The position numbers and the translations under genes were made by a program. From positions 97,307,895-97,371,894 of the forward strand of contig NC_088912.1 in assembly GCF_963576675.1 (NCBI RefSeq): 64,000 bases of DNA, in the 5' to 3' direction. This DNA is from Euphorbia lathyris. Its lineage: Eukaryota > Streptophyta > Magnoliopsida > Malpighiales > Euphorbiaceae. Positions 47,722 through 59,387 of this stretch are shown one piece after another. Below the pieces are notes generated by a model. The model was not told the DNA's origin. It made no database searches and worked only from the letters and a program-made list of their open reading frames with translations. Position 1 is the stretch's first letter; every line of letters begins with the position of its first letter.

Positions 47722-48152
47722 GGATAAATTACACTCATGACCACTGAACTTTACGAATTTTCACGGTATGATCATTGAACTTCACACTTTGTTACTCTTG
47801 TGACCGCTAAATTTCAATCAAAGCTTCAAAATGACTATTGACGGTCTCTAAGTAAAAATTTCAAGAAGTAACTTTAATTTTTGAATATATTTTTTTTTTG
47901 AGATAATTTATTTGTTATTTGGTTAAGAGAGAAAGCTCCAAAAATGGTGATTTTGGAAAATAAAAAATGTGGTTTCATGGTAAATGTTGTGCTGGACAAC
48001 TTTGGTTCTTGAATATTTTCATTTTGAGGTTGTTAAGGGTCATTTAGAGGAGTTAGTTAAAGTTTACTGGTTAGGGGTGTAACAATGTGTAAAGTTCAGT
48101 GGTCATACCATGAAAATTAGTAAAGTTCAGTGGCCATGCGTGTAATTTATCC
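47722..48152 (+). mobile_element. Mutator-like MITE, 431 bp
   Basis: Inverted ends GGATAAATTACACTCATGAC and the complement of GGCCATGCGTGTAATTTATCC, with CCACTGAACTTTAC in both arms. Flanks AAATTAATC and AAATTTAAC match 7 of 9. A second member is split around 59388-60458. Confidence 0.75.
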
Positions 48153-49083
48153 AAATTTAACCATTGATTGTTATTTAACTGTCACATCAGAACCTTTCAA
48201 ACGTCAATTACACGTAAGATATTTAACGTGTCACTAACACCCGTTCCAAAAAAACTTGTTAAAATGCTAACAACTAAGTTTCCCATATACAATTTGATCA
48301 CAATTTTTTTTTATCAATATGCCTAAAATGTATACTATGCTTCTAATATGGTTACAGATAATCACCGAAAAATGTATGAAACAGCTTCAGTTTATCGACA
48401 AACTTGTTTGGAATGTCTGATGTGACAGACATTTAAATAACAGTCAAACTAGTTTTTTCAAGTTTTCGATAACATAGTGCTAAAATTGATCTTGATTGGA
48501 AACGTTAGAGTTAAATTTTCATGCATTAAAGCTAAATCTGTACTTTTTAAAAAACGTTAGAGTTAAATTTGATTATTATTTTTTAAATAAATTTGATTAA
48601 TCAGCATAAATCTGACGATGAATTTAACATATCGGCTAAATGTGAACACTATTGTACAAAGCATATAGCATATAGGGATAGGTGATTGATATTTGTAGAG
48701 GAGCATTAATTATATACCTTACTTTATAAAGTCTTATTTCCAATTGTGTAGTATATACTTGTGCTTGCCAAGCTTTAGTTGTGCTTGCTTGCCCAATCAA
48801 AAATGTGATGGTTAGTTAATTAAGTGGTTAGCAACTCATATTCTTAATTTAGATAAAGCAAATATTTGAGTCACTAGCCACCACTCATCTACATGCTTTA
48901 AATTATTGTTCCATTGAACAATTTGATTATCATCACTACAAGACTAGTTTGATTTTTCCTTACATCTTAAATTCTACCCTTTTTAATCCTTTATATCAAA
49001 GATGAGAGTAAAACTCTAATCCAATCTAAAAAAAATATTCTAAGTTATAATAGAATAGAGTAATAATTCAAAATATTTATATT
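48153..49083. other. Intergenic, no gene recognised
   Basis: AT-rich sequence without an ORF of note or a recognised element. Confidence 0.5.
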
Positions 49084-49916
49084 AGGCTTAATACATCACC
49101 AGCTCCTCGAACTTGTCCATAAAAATGGATTAGTTTCCTGACCAAATGAGGGAGAATCCATCATCCTCATATCTCCCGGAGAGTAAAGGAACTTTAGAAT
49201 AAAGGTTCCTATACCACAAACTAATTCACGCCCAAATTTCCCAAAAAGATTGACATGGCTCGCCCGCCTAAAGTTAGCCCTACTTTTTGAAGAAAGAGCT
49301 CGGGCCGCAAAGGGGTGCGAAAACACATAAAACTCTTGAATGGAAATGCAAAAGAGATATAACTCTAGTTCCTTTGAAAATGGTAAGATATTTTGCGCAA
49401 GAAGAAGAGACTTTGTTAGTGTCTCACCAACTCCCTGAACTTGCTTATTTTGGATCACCAACTCTCTAAATTTGTCCATAAAAGTATATTAGCTCCTTAA
49501 ACTTTGCAAGTGTCTCACCAGCTCCCTAAACTTGCTTATTCTGTAATAACTAAATACAAAAACTTATTAAACCTAAATTCTAAAATTACATATTCATCTA
49601 TTCGAGATGTAATTTTTTCTCTTCTCATACCTTTCAATCTATTTAAAGAGTTAGTGTTGCAGGTTTAGGAGATTGAATGGATGAGGATCGAGAGTTAGTA
49701 TTATGGTTTTTGTATTTAGTTGTTACGGAATAAGCAAATTCGAAAAGTTGGTGAGACATTTACAAAGTGCATGGAGCTAATTTACTTTTATGGACAAGTT
49801 TAGGGAGCTGGTGATACGAAATAAGCAAGTTTATGGAGCTGGTGAGACACTAACAAAGTCCAGAAAGTCAATCTACTTTTATGGATAAGTCCAAAGAGTT
49901 TATGATGTATTAGGCC
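49084..49916 (+). mobile_element. TIR element with nested inverted repeats and perfect 8-bp target duplication
   Basis: Left AGGCTTAATACATCACCAGC, right ATGATGTATTAGGCC; both arms contain CCATAAAA-type and CTCACCAGCTCCCTAAACTT-type repeats in several inverted copies. TTTATATT stands on both sides (49076-49083, 49917-49924). It shares AGGCTTAATA with the element at 19157 but the inner arms differ. The 127-codon minus-strand ORF at 49096-49479 is inside the arms and is not credited as a gene. Confidence 0.8.
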
Positions 49917-49934
49917 TTTATATTATTTTGAATT

Positions 49935-50134
49935 AGTATAAATTAACATTGGATCCCGTTTATCTATTGGAAAATATTATGTTTTGAAAATATTGGGTAA
50001 GAAAAAATATTGCGTTGGAAAATAAATATTTTTCGGTGTATGACTATAATATCAAAAAACGGAAAGAAGTGGTGGGTGTTTATTGTTTTTTTAAAAAAGA
50101 AATGGAGTAGGTTTTCAAAAACTTAGGAAAATGT
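49935..50134 (+). mobile_element. Left half of a palindromic MITE split by the LINE
   Basis: CCCGTTTATCTATTGGAAAATATTATG here is matched in inverted orientation by the right half at 55147-55290. Close to the LINE the arms read AACTTAGGAAAATGTTTTA on this side and TAAAACATTTTTCTCAC on the other, so the LINE landed in the middle of the hairpin. Confidence 0.65.
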
Positions 50135-50144
50135 TTTATTATTC

Positions 50145-50714
50145 ATGAGGCTAAGAGTCTCTATTGATGTGAGGAAGCCGCTAAAGAGGATGAAGAAAAT
50201 CCGTAAAGGAAAGGAGGAGTGGGCTTATATCTCGTTCAAATATGAAAGATTGGGATCATTTTGCTATATATGCGGCCTGTTGGGGCACACTGATAGATTT
50301 TGTGATAAGATTTTCACTCTGAAACCAGAGGAGATCACTAGGGAATGGGGGGACTGGTTGAAGGCTCCTGTACGCAGGGGTGGGGATGTGTTGAGTGTGA
50401 AGTGGCTGAGAGAACCGGGTAGCCAGGCTATGGCCTCCAATTCTGGTGGAGGACCTACCCTGGAAACCACTGTTAAAACCTTGAAAGTAGGGCAGTCGAG
50501 TGGGGGCAAGGAGGTGGGGAAGGAGAATATTCCCGGGGGTCAGGAGGGGGCAAAACTGAAGGGTAAATTGGCAGCAGGAATAGGGAACCCAAATATTCAG
50601 CCAGTACAAGAGGGGGAGATAGTGAATATGGCTGTGGATAGTGATGATGAGGGACTTGAGTTGGCAGATGATCGAAAGCGTAGGCGTGCATGCTCGGATT
50701 CGATATCAGTCTAG
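50145..50714 (+). pseudogene. LINE ORF1 (gag-like, CCHC zinc knuckle), truncated at both ends
   Basis: 189 codons from the first ATG; the frame is open a few codons upstream. It starts in RLRVSIDVRKPLKR, the segment before the zinc knuckle in plant LINE ORF1, then CYICGLLGHTDRFC at about residues 42-55 (C-x2-C-x4-H-x4-C). The C-terminal part is charged and low complexity. The TAG at 50712-50714 looks premature: the same frame stays open to a TGA at 50859-50861, which overlaps the ORF2 start in ATGA. This protein would coat the LINE RNA. Confidence 0.85.
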
Positions 50715-50857
50715 GCTATTGTGAATAAGCTGCAGGGGAATGGGTCTGATCAGGTGCTTAATATTCCGAAGGGGATAGTTTCTACGAGCCAAGTAGATTC
50801 TTCTTCTTCACATGATACAGAAACGGCGAGGTCTGCGGAGCAGGCCCGCCGAGGGTT

Positions 50858-53800
50858 ATGAATTGCCTAAGCTGGAACTGCCGGGGGTTAGGGAACGCCC
50901 GGGCAGTTCGGTCTCTCGGTGAGCTTGTTAAGACAAGTAAGCCGGATTTGGTCTTCCTGATTGAAACTTTGGTTACTAATTCCTCTATTGATGGGTTAAG
51001 AAGGAAGTTTGGTTTTGAAAGTTCTTTTGCAGTCGACTGTAGGGGTAGGAGTGGGGGTATTGCCCTGCTTTGGAGGAAATCTGACATGGCTTCAGTGGTT
51101 TCTTTCTCGGATCATCATATCGAAGTTCAGATGCATGATGCTGGGAAGGGGGATTGGAGGTTGGTAGGTTTCTATGGTCATTCTAACCGAGCGAATCATG
51201 TGTGGTCCTGGAGTCTCCTGACTCAACTGTGCTCATACTCGATTCTCCCTTTGTTGGTTATTGGGGATTTTAACTGCATTCTTTCTGATTCTGAGAAGGT
51301 TGGGGGTCCAGGCTACCCTCAAGGGTTGATGCGTCGGTTCCAGGAGGCGGTGGAAGAGAATCTTTTGATTGATCTCCCTACACAGGGCAGTCAATTTACG
51401 TGGGAAAGGAGTCGGGGCTCTAGATTGTGGGTCAGGGAGAGGTTGGATAGGGCTATGGTCACTAGTGCCTGGGCGGACAGATTCCCAACACATCAGCTTC
51501 GAACTCTAATCTCAGCTTATTCTGACCACGCACCCATTTTTTTAGAGTTCGATAATCCGGTTAGTAATGTAAGGCGTAACCACTTCCGTTTTGAACAAGA
51601 GTGGCTTTTAGACCCTGAGTTCAAGGTATTGGTGAGGTCTTGTTGGCTAAGCAGTAACTGTCATAACCTTGCTGCAAAGCTGGCTGCCTGTGCCAGCAGC
51701 ATGGAACAATGGGGAAAGAAGTATCGGCTGAGGTTTAGAAAGAAAATTGAGGGATGCAAGAAGAAGTTGGATAGGCTTGTGGATAGCAATGTTCCGGCTG
51801 ATGTGGTCAGTTTTCTCCAGGCCAAGAGTGAGTTGAATTCCCTTCTTGATTGTGAAGCTAGATATTGGCAACAAAGGGCTAAGAATTTCTGGCTACAGGA
51901 GGGGGACCAAAATACTAAGTTTTTCTATGCCTGTGTCAAAGCTAGAAAGCAGAGGAACACCATTCGCCACCTTAAGGATATGAATGGCCTGGTAGTAGAA
52001 GGAGTTTATGATATGGGGATTATTGCCAAAGCTTATTTCTCTGATCTGTTTGCTGGTCCTATTAGCCCTTGTTATGATGCTGTGGATACCCTTGTCCCTC
52101 TTGTTACGCCTGAAATGCAGGCTGACCTGTGCTCCCCGTTTACTTATGAAGAATTTAAGATTGCCATGTTTCAAATGCACCCTGATAAATCCCCTGGTCC
52201 TGCTGGCCTGAATCCGGGCTTCTTTCAACATTTTTGGGACCTCATCGGTCCCGAGATTGTCAATGCATGCAAGGGCTATATGGCTCGAAAGGAATTTCCC
52301 CCACATCTAAATGACACAATAATTGTTCTTATCCCTAAAATTGATAGGCCTGACTGTATGAAGGATTTTCTCCCTATTTCCCTATGCAATGTCCTTTATA
52401 AATTGATTGCCAAGGTCCTGGCCAATAGGCTCAAGCTTGTCTTACCTTTCCTGGTGTCTGAGTCTCAATCAGCTTTTGTCCCTGGCAGGTCTATCTCTGA
52501 CAGCATTATGGTGGCCTTTGAGTCTTTACACTTTATGAAGAGAAAGAATAGGGGTAGAATTGGTGAGGTGGCCCTAAAATTGGACATTAGCAAGGCCTAT
52601 GATAGGGTCGATTGGACCTTCCTGAGACTTGTTATGCAAAAATTAGGCTTTCCTGGGCAGTGGATTGATTGGATCATGTTATGCATTTCTACTGTGGAGT
52701 ACTCTGTGTCGATTAATGGTACTTTTGTGGGCCCGATTAACCCTGGTAGGGGCCTCAGACAAGGCGATCATCTATCGCCGTACCTATTTATACTGTGTGC
52801 TGAAGTCTTATCTAACCTGATTACAAGGGCAGCGAATGAGGGTTCCCTCCATGGGTGCCTCATTGCTAGGGGTGCGCCAACTATTACACACTTGTTTTTT
52901 TGCAGATGATAGCTTCCTGTATTTCAGGGCTTCCATGGATGAATGTAACAAAATTGGGATGATTTTATCCGAGTATGAGGCTGCTTCTGGTCAGGCTATC
53001 AACCTGCAAAAATCTGGAATTTTCTTTAGCCCGAATGTTGGCCTGGATCGGCGAAATGAGGTATGTAACTCTCTTCAGGTCTTTCATCCTCTGGATACTG
53101 GTCGCTATTTGGGTCTCCCTTCACTTATTGGGAAGTCCAAAGTAGCAATTTTTAGTTTCCTTAAAGATAGACTCAGGAAGAGGTTAAGTGCGTGGTCATT
53201 TAGATTCCTTTCTGCAGCGGGTAAGGAAGTGTTAATTAAGGCGGTTGCTCAGGCTCTACCAACTTTCTGTATGAGTGTGTTTAAATTACCTAAATCCCTC
53301 TGCCTGGATTTGGAAAAGATAATGAATTCTTTTTGGTGGGGTATGAAACCAGGGGGCAGGAGATCGATTCATTGGCAAAGTTGGGATAGGCTTAGCAGGG
53401 ATAAGAAAGAGGGGGGTTTGGGTTTTAGGAACCTCCAAAAATTCAATCTAGCCTTATTAGGTAAACAGGCCTGGAAGTTGATGGTTACTCCAAATTCTTT
53501 AGTGGGTAGAATGTTCAAAGCTAAATATTTTCCTAGAAACCCTTTTCTTTCCTCCAAATTGGGCAATAATCCTAGTTTTGTTTGGGGGAGTGTTTGGAGA
53601 GCCATTGAGGTACTGAGACTGGGAGTTAGATGGAGAATTGGGGATGGTAAGTCAATATATGTGTGGAAAGACCCATGGGTGAACACTATGGCACCTTTTA
53701 GGATCCAGGGGGATGTTGTTATGGAGCAGGATGATACTAAAGTGGCTGACCTGTTTATTCAAGGTAGGAAAATCTGGGATAGAGGGAAGGTGGAAGAGTT

Positions 53801-55112
53801 GTTGACCGAGGCAGATGCCAAAATTGTGTGTAGGATGGTTTTACCAACCAGAGAAGTAGTAGATGGACCAATGTGGAATTTCACCAAAAATGGCATGTAC
53901 ACAAGTAAATCAGGGTATAGAGCGCTTTGTGATGGATATGGTGATGTGAATCGGGATGATGGGTGGAGTAGAATTTGGAAGATGCATGTTCCCCCAAAGG
54001 TTAGAATGTTTGTGTGGAAGTTGGCATCGGGCTGTGTGGCCACTAGACATAGGTTGGCAGGGAGGGGGTTGTCAATTCCAATGCATTGCCCCTTCTGTCA
54101 TTCTGATACTGAGCATGACCATCATCTCTTTGTGGACTGTGTATACGCTCAAGAATGTTGGAACCTATCCGGGATCAATACGGATGTATTCCAACCTGAT
54201 TATCTAACAGGTTCTATTTTGCAGGTACTCTTGTCCAATGATCAGGAAACCATAACCAAGGTGGCAATGACGCTTTGGGTCATTTGGAATCAAAGGAATC
54301 AGATAGTCTGGGAGAGCAAAATCCAATTACTAGAAACGGCTATCTCTCTTGCGGATAACTACCTTGCTGCCTGGCGTCAGTCCCAGATGAAGAACCTCCC
54401 TGTTGCTGCCCATCACCAGTCCACGCCCTCAGTGGCCCAATCCGATGTCAGCATTGCACAGAATCGCCCAAGTCTAGATCTTCAGGCGGGCCAACAAGTC
54501 ACTGCCCCCCCTGCTGCGCAACGAAGGCTGCCTACTTCCATCGTCATCGAAGCCAACGCCAATGCTAACACTGTTGCCCATCGGCTTGAGCAGACGGCGC
54601 GGATGACAATGCCACAGGTACGACATATTAGCTGGTCTCGTCCCCCTTTAGGCTTCGTCAAATGCAATTGTGACGCGGCTACCTTTAAAGCTGAAGCTCG
54701 AAGTGGGGTGGGAGCTTTACTTAGATCTTCGGATGGAACCTTCATGGCTTGTCGTAGTCGCATAATCCCTATTGTTGATGATATTAGGGAAGCTGAAGCA
54801 TTAGCCCTACGTGAGGCATTGCATTGGTGTGTCTATCTTAATTGTATTAGTGTCTTGTTTGAAAGTGACTCTTTGATTGTGGTTAATAGTGTCAATTCGG
54901 TTGTTCCAGACTTGTCTGTTTATGGGTCAATTATTCAGGATTGTAAGGTTTTATTAAGTAGTCGACACGATTATAAAGTGTCTTTCTCCCCACGCCTAGC
55001 GAACAGGGGCGCTCATGTTGTTGCACGACATGCCCTGTCCAATGCTAGCGAGTTTGTTTCTTTTTCTGCTCCGGCTTGGTTGCAGGAAACTATTGTTGCT
55101 GATTCGATTTAA
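50858..55112 (+). pseudogene. LINE ORF2: endonuclease, reverse transcriptase, RNase H (single frameshift)
   Basis: Starts MNCLSWNCRGLGN, the usual ORF2 start of plant LINEs. Endonuclease (EEP) motifs are SWNCRG (5-10), GDFN (136-139) and SDHAP (222-226); RT follows with SPGPAGLNPGF, LIPKIDRPDC, SAFVPGRSISD, KLDISKAYDRVDW (from residue 574) and GLRQGDHLSPYLF. A run of seven T at 52895-52901, where six would keep frame, breaks the catalytic FADD. The second frame (open to 55112) gives FADDSFLYF, then GRYLGLPSLIG, the zinc-finger-like CPFCHSDTEHDHHLFVDC, and RNase H (VKCNCDAATF, EAEALALREAL, LFESDSLIVV). Without the extra T the ORF would run about 1417 codons. Either the element is newly dead or the T is a sequencing error. 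Confidence 0.95.
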
Positions 55113-55146
55113 GGAATGAATTTCATATTGTTCAAAAAAAAAAAAA

Positions 55147-55290
55147 GTGTAAAACATTTTTCTCACTTTCTAAACTTTTCCGGTGACTAACTAAAATTTT
55201 ATATTGACTTATTTTCTAAGCAAATAAATACTGGAAAATTATAAAATAATTTCTACATAATATTTTTTGGTAAATAAACGGACAAAATTT
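55147..55290 (+). mobile_element. Right half of the MITE split by the LINE
   Basis: AATATTTTTTGGTAAATAAACGGAC at 55260-55284 is the inverted match of the left terminus near 49951. No clear target duplication of the LINE is visible next to the poly(A). Confidence 0.6.
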
Positions 55291-55423
55291 ATTTTATAAA
55301 TGTTTAACCCGCTAAAGTCACATTGAGTTCGGGTAGTAAACTATTCACGAATCATTTTACTATATATAAGGGATAGGTTCAAGTTGTGTGTATATTTACT
55401 TGTAAATTTATTATTTATTTCTA

Positions 55424-55786
55424 GGGTTAATTTCAAATATAACCCCTGTGGTTTCAAGTTTTGGCAAATAAATACCTGTGGTTTGATTTCGAGCAAATAA
55501 ATACTTGTGGTATGCTCCGTTTTTCAAAAATACGGAAACAGTGAAGACACATGTATTTGCCTAAATTAAGCGTTTGTTTATGGTTTGTTATTGAAAAAAC
55601 ATCCAAACCACGGGTATCTATTTGTAAAATATTCGAACCACAAGTACCTATTTATAAAAACACGCAAACCACAATAATTTATTTAAAAAATGGAGTGTAC
55701 CACAAGTATTTATTTGCTTGAAATCAAACTACGGGTATTTATTTGCCAAAACTTAAAACTACAAGGTTTATATTTGAAATTAACCC
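55424..55786 (+). mobile_element. Mutator-like MITE with perfect 9-bp target duplication
   Basis: Ends GGGTTAATTTCAAATATAAC and ATATTTGAAATTAACCC are inverted; both arms repeat GGCAAATAAATACC-type motifs. TTATTTCTA is present at 55415-55423 and 55787-55795. 363 bp, non-coding. Confidence 0.9.
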
Positions 55787-55805
55787 TTATTTCTATTAGG
55801 TGATA

Positions 55806-56211
55806 TATAAAAATATAAGAAAATATAATAAATTAAATTATAATTATGAACAATAAAAATGTAGTGAAGTAATTTTAGTTAATAAATTCAACAAAACTTA
55901 GTGAGCATAATCTTAAATAAAAAAAATATTAATATATTAAATATAATGATGGATTGGAATGGGAATTTTTTAGAATAAAATATTTGATTTTTATTTTTCA
56001 TAAGAAAATATAAAAATATAAGAAAATATAATAAATTAAATTATAATTATGAACAATAAAAATGTAGTGAAGTAATTTTAGTTAATAAATTCAACAAAAC
56101 TTAGTGAACATAATCTTAAATAAAAAAAATATTAATATATTAAATATAATGATGGATTGGAATGGGAATTTTTTAGAATAAAATATTTGATTTTTATTTT
56201 TCATAAGAAAA
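55806..56211 (+). repeat. 203-bp tandem duplication next to the tRNA gene
   Basis: 55806-56008 and 56009-56211 are almost identical (one difference seen, AGTGAGCATA against AGTGAACATA). The unit is AT-rich and non-coding. The second copy ends within a few bases of the tRNA terminator. Confidence 0.95.
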
Positions 56212-56213
56212 GG

Positions 56214-56218
56214 AAAAA
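56214..56218 (-). terminator. Pol III terminator of tRNA-Asn
   Basis: A run of five T on the transcribed (minus) strand begins 7 bases past the tRNA 3' end, the usual RNA polymerase III stop. Confidence 0.8.
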
Positions 56219-56224
56219 TAATCT

Positions 56225-56248
56225 CGCTAGAAGGAGGGGTCGAACCTC

Positions 56249-56281
<33 letters not shown>

Positions 56282-56298
56282 AACTGAGCTATTCCAGC
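56225..56298 (-). tRNA. tRNA-Asn (anticodon GTT)
   Basis: On the minus strand: acceptor arm GCTGGAA/TTCTAGC (one G-T pair), D arm GCTC..GAGC, anticodon arm TGTGG-CTGTTAA-CCACA with anticodon GTT, T arm GGAGG-TTCGACC-CCTCC, discriminator G; 74 nt without CCA and without intron. A and B boxes are standard. It carries asparagine for AAC and AAU codons. Confidence 0.96.
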
Positions 56299-56784
56299 TT
56301 TGATGTTTATATTCGATAACACGCCAATTTATACGCAGTTTAATATTATATAATTGTCAAACGACCCTGAATTCTAATTGGACAAGTCCACCTACTTTTG
56401 GATTTTACCCAAAGGCCAAAAGTAATACCTGGATATGCAATTCTCTCTTTGATTTCACTTTGCTCCAAAAAAGTAGAAAACTACAAATAAAATAAGTAAA
56501 AATATTGTATGCAACAGAAAATCTTATAAACATTGAAAAGTTCAGAAACACCCATCTTGAAAAAGTTCAGATTAAATCCAAAAATAATAATAATAGAGAA
56601 AATGATAGAAAAGTAGAAAATGCCATTAACAAACTAATAGGGAAGTTGTTGAAAAAGTAGTTGGAAAAAGGAGAAGAAAAGATTTAATTAATTGGATTAG
56701 AGGATTCTTTTTCTTTTAAAGGCTTTAACCTTTAAAGCCTTGGCTAGCATATTAGCCTAGCACTAAACCTCGTAATTATCGTTA

Positions 56785-56960
56785 GGGCTGTAAATGAGCC
56801 GAGCCGTTCATGAGCGGTTCGATGGTCGGCTCGATAAAAGCTCGGCTCGATTTATAAATGAACTGCTTGTGTGCACGATTTACTGGCTCGGTTCGTAAAT
56901 GAGCCGAGCTTGAGCAGACCAAAGCTCGGCTCGAAAGCTCGCGAACAGGCTCGATTAGAA
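56785..56960 (+). mobile_element. Left end of a hAT-like element
   Basis: TAGGGCTGTAAATGAGCCGA followed by many GGCTCG/CTCGGC motifs is a common plant hAT end. The right end was not found. Confidence 0.5.
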
Positions 56961-57209
56961 CATTTATGAACAAATTTTAGTTTTGTAGAGAACTATATAG
57001 TTTTGTGTTAGTTCACAAATATCTAAACTTAATATTATTTCATTTGCTATTAGATGAGTTGGTTTACAAACATAATAAATGAGTAATAGGGGAAAGGTCA
57101 CATGTAAACAATCCTTGTAAATGGGTTAGTCGATTTAAGAGACGGGGAAGTTTATCCGCACGCTACAAAATCAATTAACATGCTATTAACAAGATGCGGA
57201 AGAATATTG
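56961..57209. other. Intergenic, no gene
   Basis: AT-rich, no ORF or recognised repeat. Confidence 0.4.
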
Positions 57210-57955
57210 AATTTAGTGAAATTTATAAAACTGTTCCAATGGAGAGGTCCACTTTATTTTTAGACTCATTTAGACATATAATACCAAACTGGGCTTTTCC
57301 AATATATGTTTTCCAAAAAGACACTTAGTATATATAACAAATAACACAATACATAATGTAAGCTGTTTTTAGAACCACACTTTCCAGAATCAATTCAAGC
57401 TTTATCTTCAAATCACTTTCAAAAATCAATCTAAACTCTTGTTGATTTTCAACATAGTTTTGTCATAAATCATAAATTTTAAAATATCGCAGATGAACGT
57501 TAAAGCCAAAAAATTTGAGTCATAAACCAATTAATCAACCAAATACATCTCAAATGAGTTTAAAATTCATCGTTATACCATTAACACGAACCTTAACCAA
57601 ACATAACATATCAAATCCATCTCCAAATCGCAACAAAATTAAAACCCTAAAAACTATCTGACATACATAACGAAAAACGAAACTAGATGAAGGAAACATA
57701 CTTTTGATTTGGTGCTATCAAACTTTTGCCCATTCTTTTCAGATTTGACCATGATTCCACCTAAGTTTTGGTTCGCAAATAGCAACGACATTAGGGCTTT
57801 GAGAATTAGGACGATTTGGGGGTGTTTTGGAGTTAACGGATATTGGAAGAGCCTAGTTTAGTAGCACATATCTAAATGGGTCTAAAAAAGTAAATGAGTC
57901 TCTCCATTGAGTCAGTTTTATAAATTTTCCGTAAATTTACTGTTATCAATGTTTT
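57210..57955 (+). mobile_element. TIR element, ~745 bp
   Basis: GAAATTTATAAAACTG...CCAATGGAGAG on the left and CTCTCCATTGAGTCAGTTTT on the right are inverted repeats of about 75 bp. The interior has no ORF. The target duplication was not resolved. Confidence 0.65.
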
Positions 57956-58344
57956 AAAACCGACGGAGACCACCATGAGTCTGCTCCGGTTATAGGTTAT
58001 ACGTTTTATTCATATTAAATCAGACTGAACCATGGTCAAAGCGGAAACCGACATCAAACCAATGGACCAGACTGACCTTGGTTTTTTAAAATTTAAAAAA
58101 ATAATAAAAAATAAAAAATTAATTCGATGATAAAAAAATATTAAAAATTAAATCCTAAATTATAATTAGGAATATTTTGTGTTAATTAACTTCAATTTTA
58201 ATATTTATACTGTATTAAATCCTAAATTACGAACAATTTATGTTAATTAACTTGAACTTTAATATTTATGTTGTGTTAAACTAAAGATTTGTTTTTGAAT
58301 TTATAAATTTTTATATTATGTTTAATTAAATGGAATTTTAACCA

Positions 58345-59040
58345 TAAAGTTGTGGTGGAGTGGTAAAGGCTTCTCCTCCCTTAACCAAAGGCAGGGGCGT
58401 AACCAGGGGGGTTGGTGTGGGCTCGAGCCTCGGCAGGCCGCCGGAGAATTGAGAAAAAAAAAATTTAGTAATGGTGTCTGATAATATTTTGGAGAGAATT
58501 ATATTGATTCTATGTAGTATTATTTCAATGTTTAAAGGTAGATGAGATGATTAATGATGCTTACTTTTACTTAAGAGGTTTATGTTCAACTCCCTCCGAC
58601 CTTATTTTCTTTTAAAAGTTTTTATTTATTTTAATTTTATTTTTCAATAATTATAAAAACATGTTACCATTATTAATTAATTTAAATGGACTCTTTATTT
58701 TTATTTTGATAACATTTTTACAGTTGTAACGCGTTGGAGGCTAAAAAAATTTTGCCCAGCCCTAACGGACTCGGCTTTGAAAATTTACCGTCAACCGAAC
58801 AGAAATTATTGTGTTAAAAATTATTGAATTTTACTTGATATAATATTTTTAACGTTATAAAAATTTATTATTAAATATTTAAGCCCCGGCTTAGTTTGGA
58901 TTCTGGTTCCGCCACTGACCAAAGACTTAGGGTTCGATCCTCACCTTTAGGAATGGAAATAATTTTCATGGCCAACAATCTCATCTATAAAGGTGCAATC
59001 AATGCAAAAAGATTCTCACTCAAAAGGAATGTTGTAATTA
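58345..59040 (+). mobile_element. tRNA-derived SINE, split by a hAT element
   Basis: A box TGGTGGAGTGG at 58353-58363 and B box GTTCGATCC at 58932-58940 fit the Pol III promoter consensus. With the hAT insertion and one target copy removed, the boxes are about 34 bp apart, the normal spacing. The body runs through GGCCAACAATCTCATC to about 59040. Ends are approximate. Confidence 0.65.
58392..58917 (+). mobile_element. hAT-like element inside the SINE
   Basis: Ends CAGGGGCGTAACCAGG and CTGGTTCCGCCACTG are inverted; flanks ACCAAAGG (58384-58391) and ACCAAAGA (58918-58925) match 7 of 8. 526 bp without transposase. Confidence 0.8.
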
Positions 59041-59387
59041 ATTTTATTTTATTTTTAACAAAAATGAGTTTTTAATTCAACTGCAAACTTTTTGAATTTT
59101 TTTTTTATATTTTCCCCAGCTGGTCCTAATTTATTTGGAGAGGCAGAAATCCAGAAAATGAGATTACACAAAATTAGCAAAAAATAGTGTAGAAGATAGG
59201 TGGAGAATTTGATAAATAAAAATGATGTGTGACTTACAGTACTTTTGATGTATCTTGTTGCTTTTCTAACATTTTGAAGCTAACAACTGCTTTTTTTAGC
59301 ATCTTCTATTTGATTGCTTACCTAACATCTACAATTTATAATTTCTTGGACAATCTTCCTTATGCCATCTCCAATTCACACTAGTGT

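Larger units (their letters stand above)
50135..55146 (+). mobile_element. L1-type LINE, nearly complete, 5' truncated
   Basis: The order is gag-like ORF1 end, endonuclease, reverse transcriptase, zinc-finger region, RNase H, then a poly(A) run at 55133-55146. The 5' UTR and the N-terminal RNA-binding part of ORF1 are missing, as after incomplete reverse transcription. Only two coding lesions were seen (a TAG in ORF1 at 50712 and one extra T at 52895-52901), so the insertion is young. GC content is well above that of the flanks. Confidence 0.93.

Noticed and set aside
49096..49479. 127-codon minus-strand ORF
   Set aside because: It lies in the inverted arms of a TIR element and has no family features; its codons repeat the arm motifs.
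50256..54763. Many minus-strand ORFs of 70-137 codons
   Set aside because: They are all antisense shadows of the LINE ORFs.
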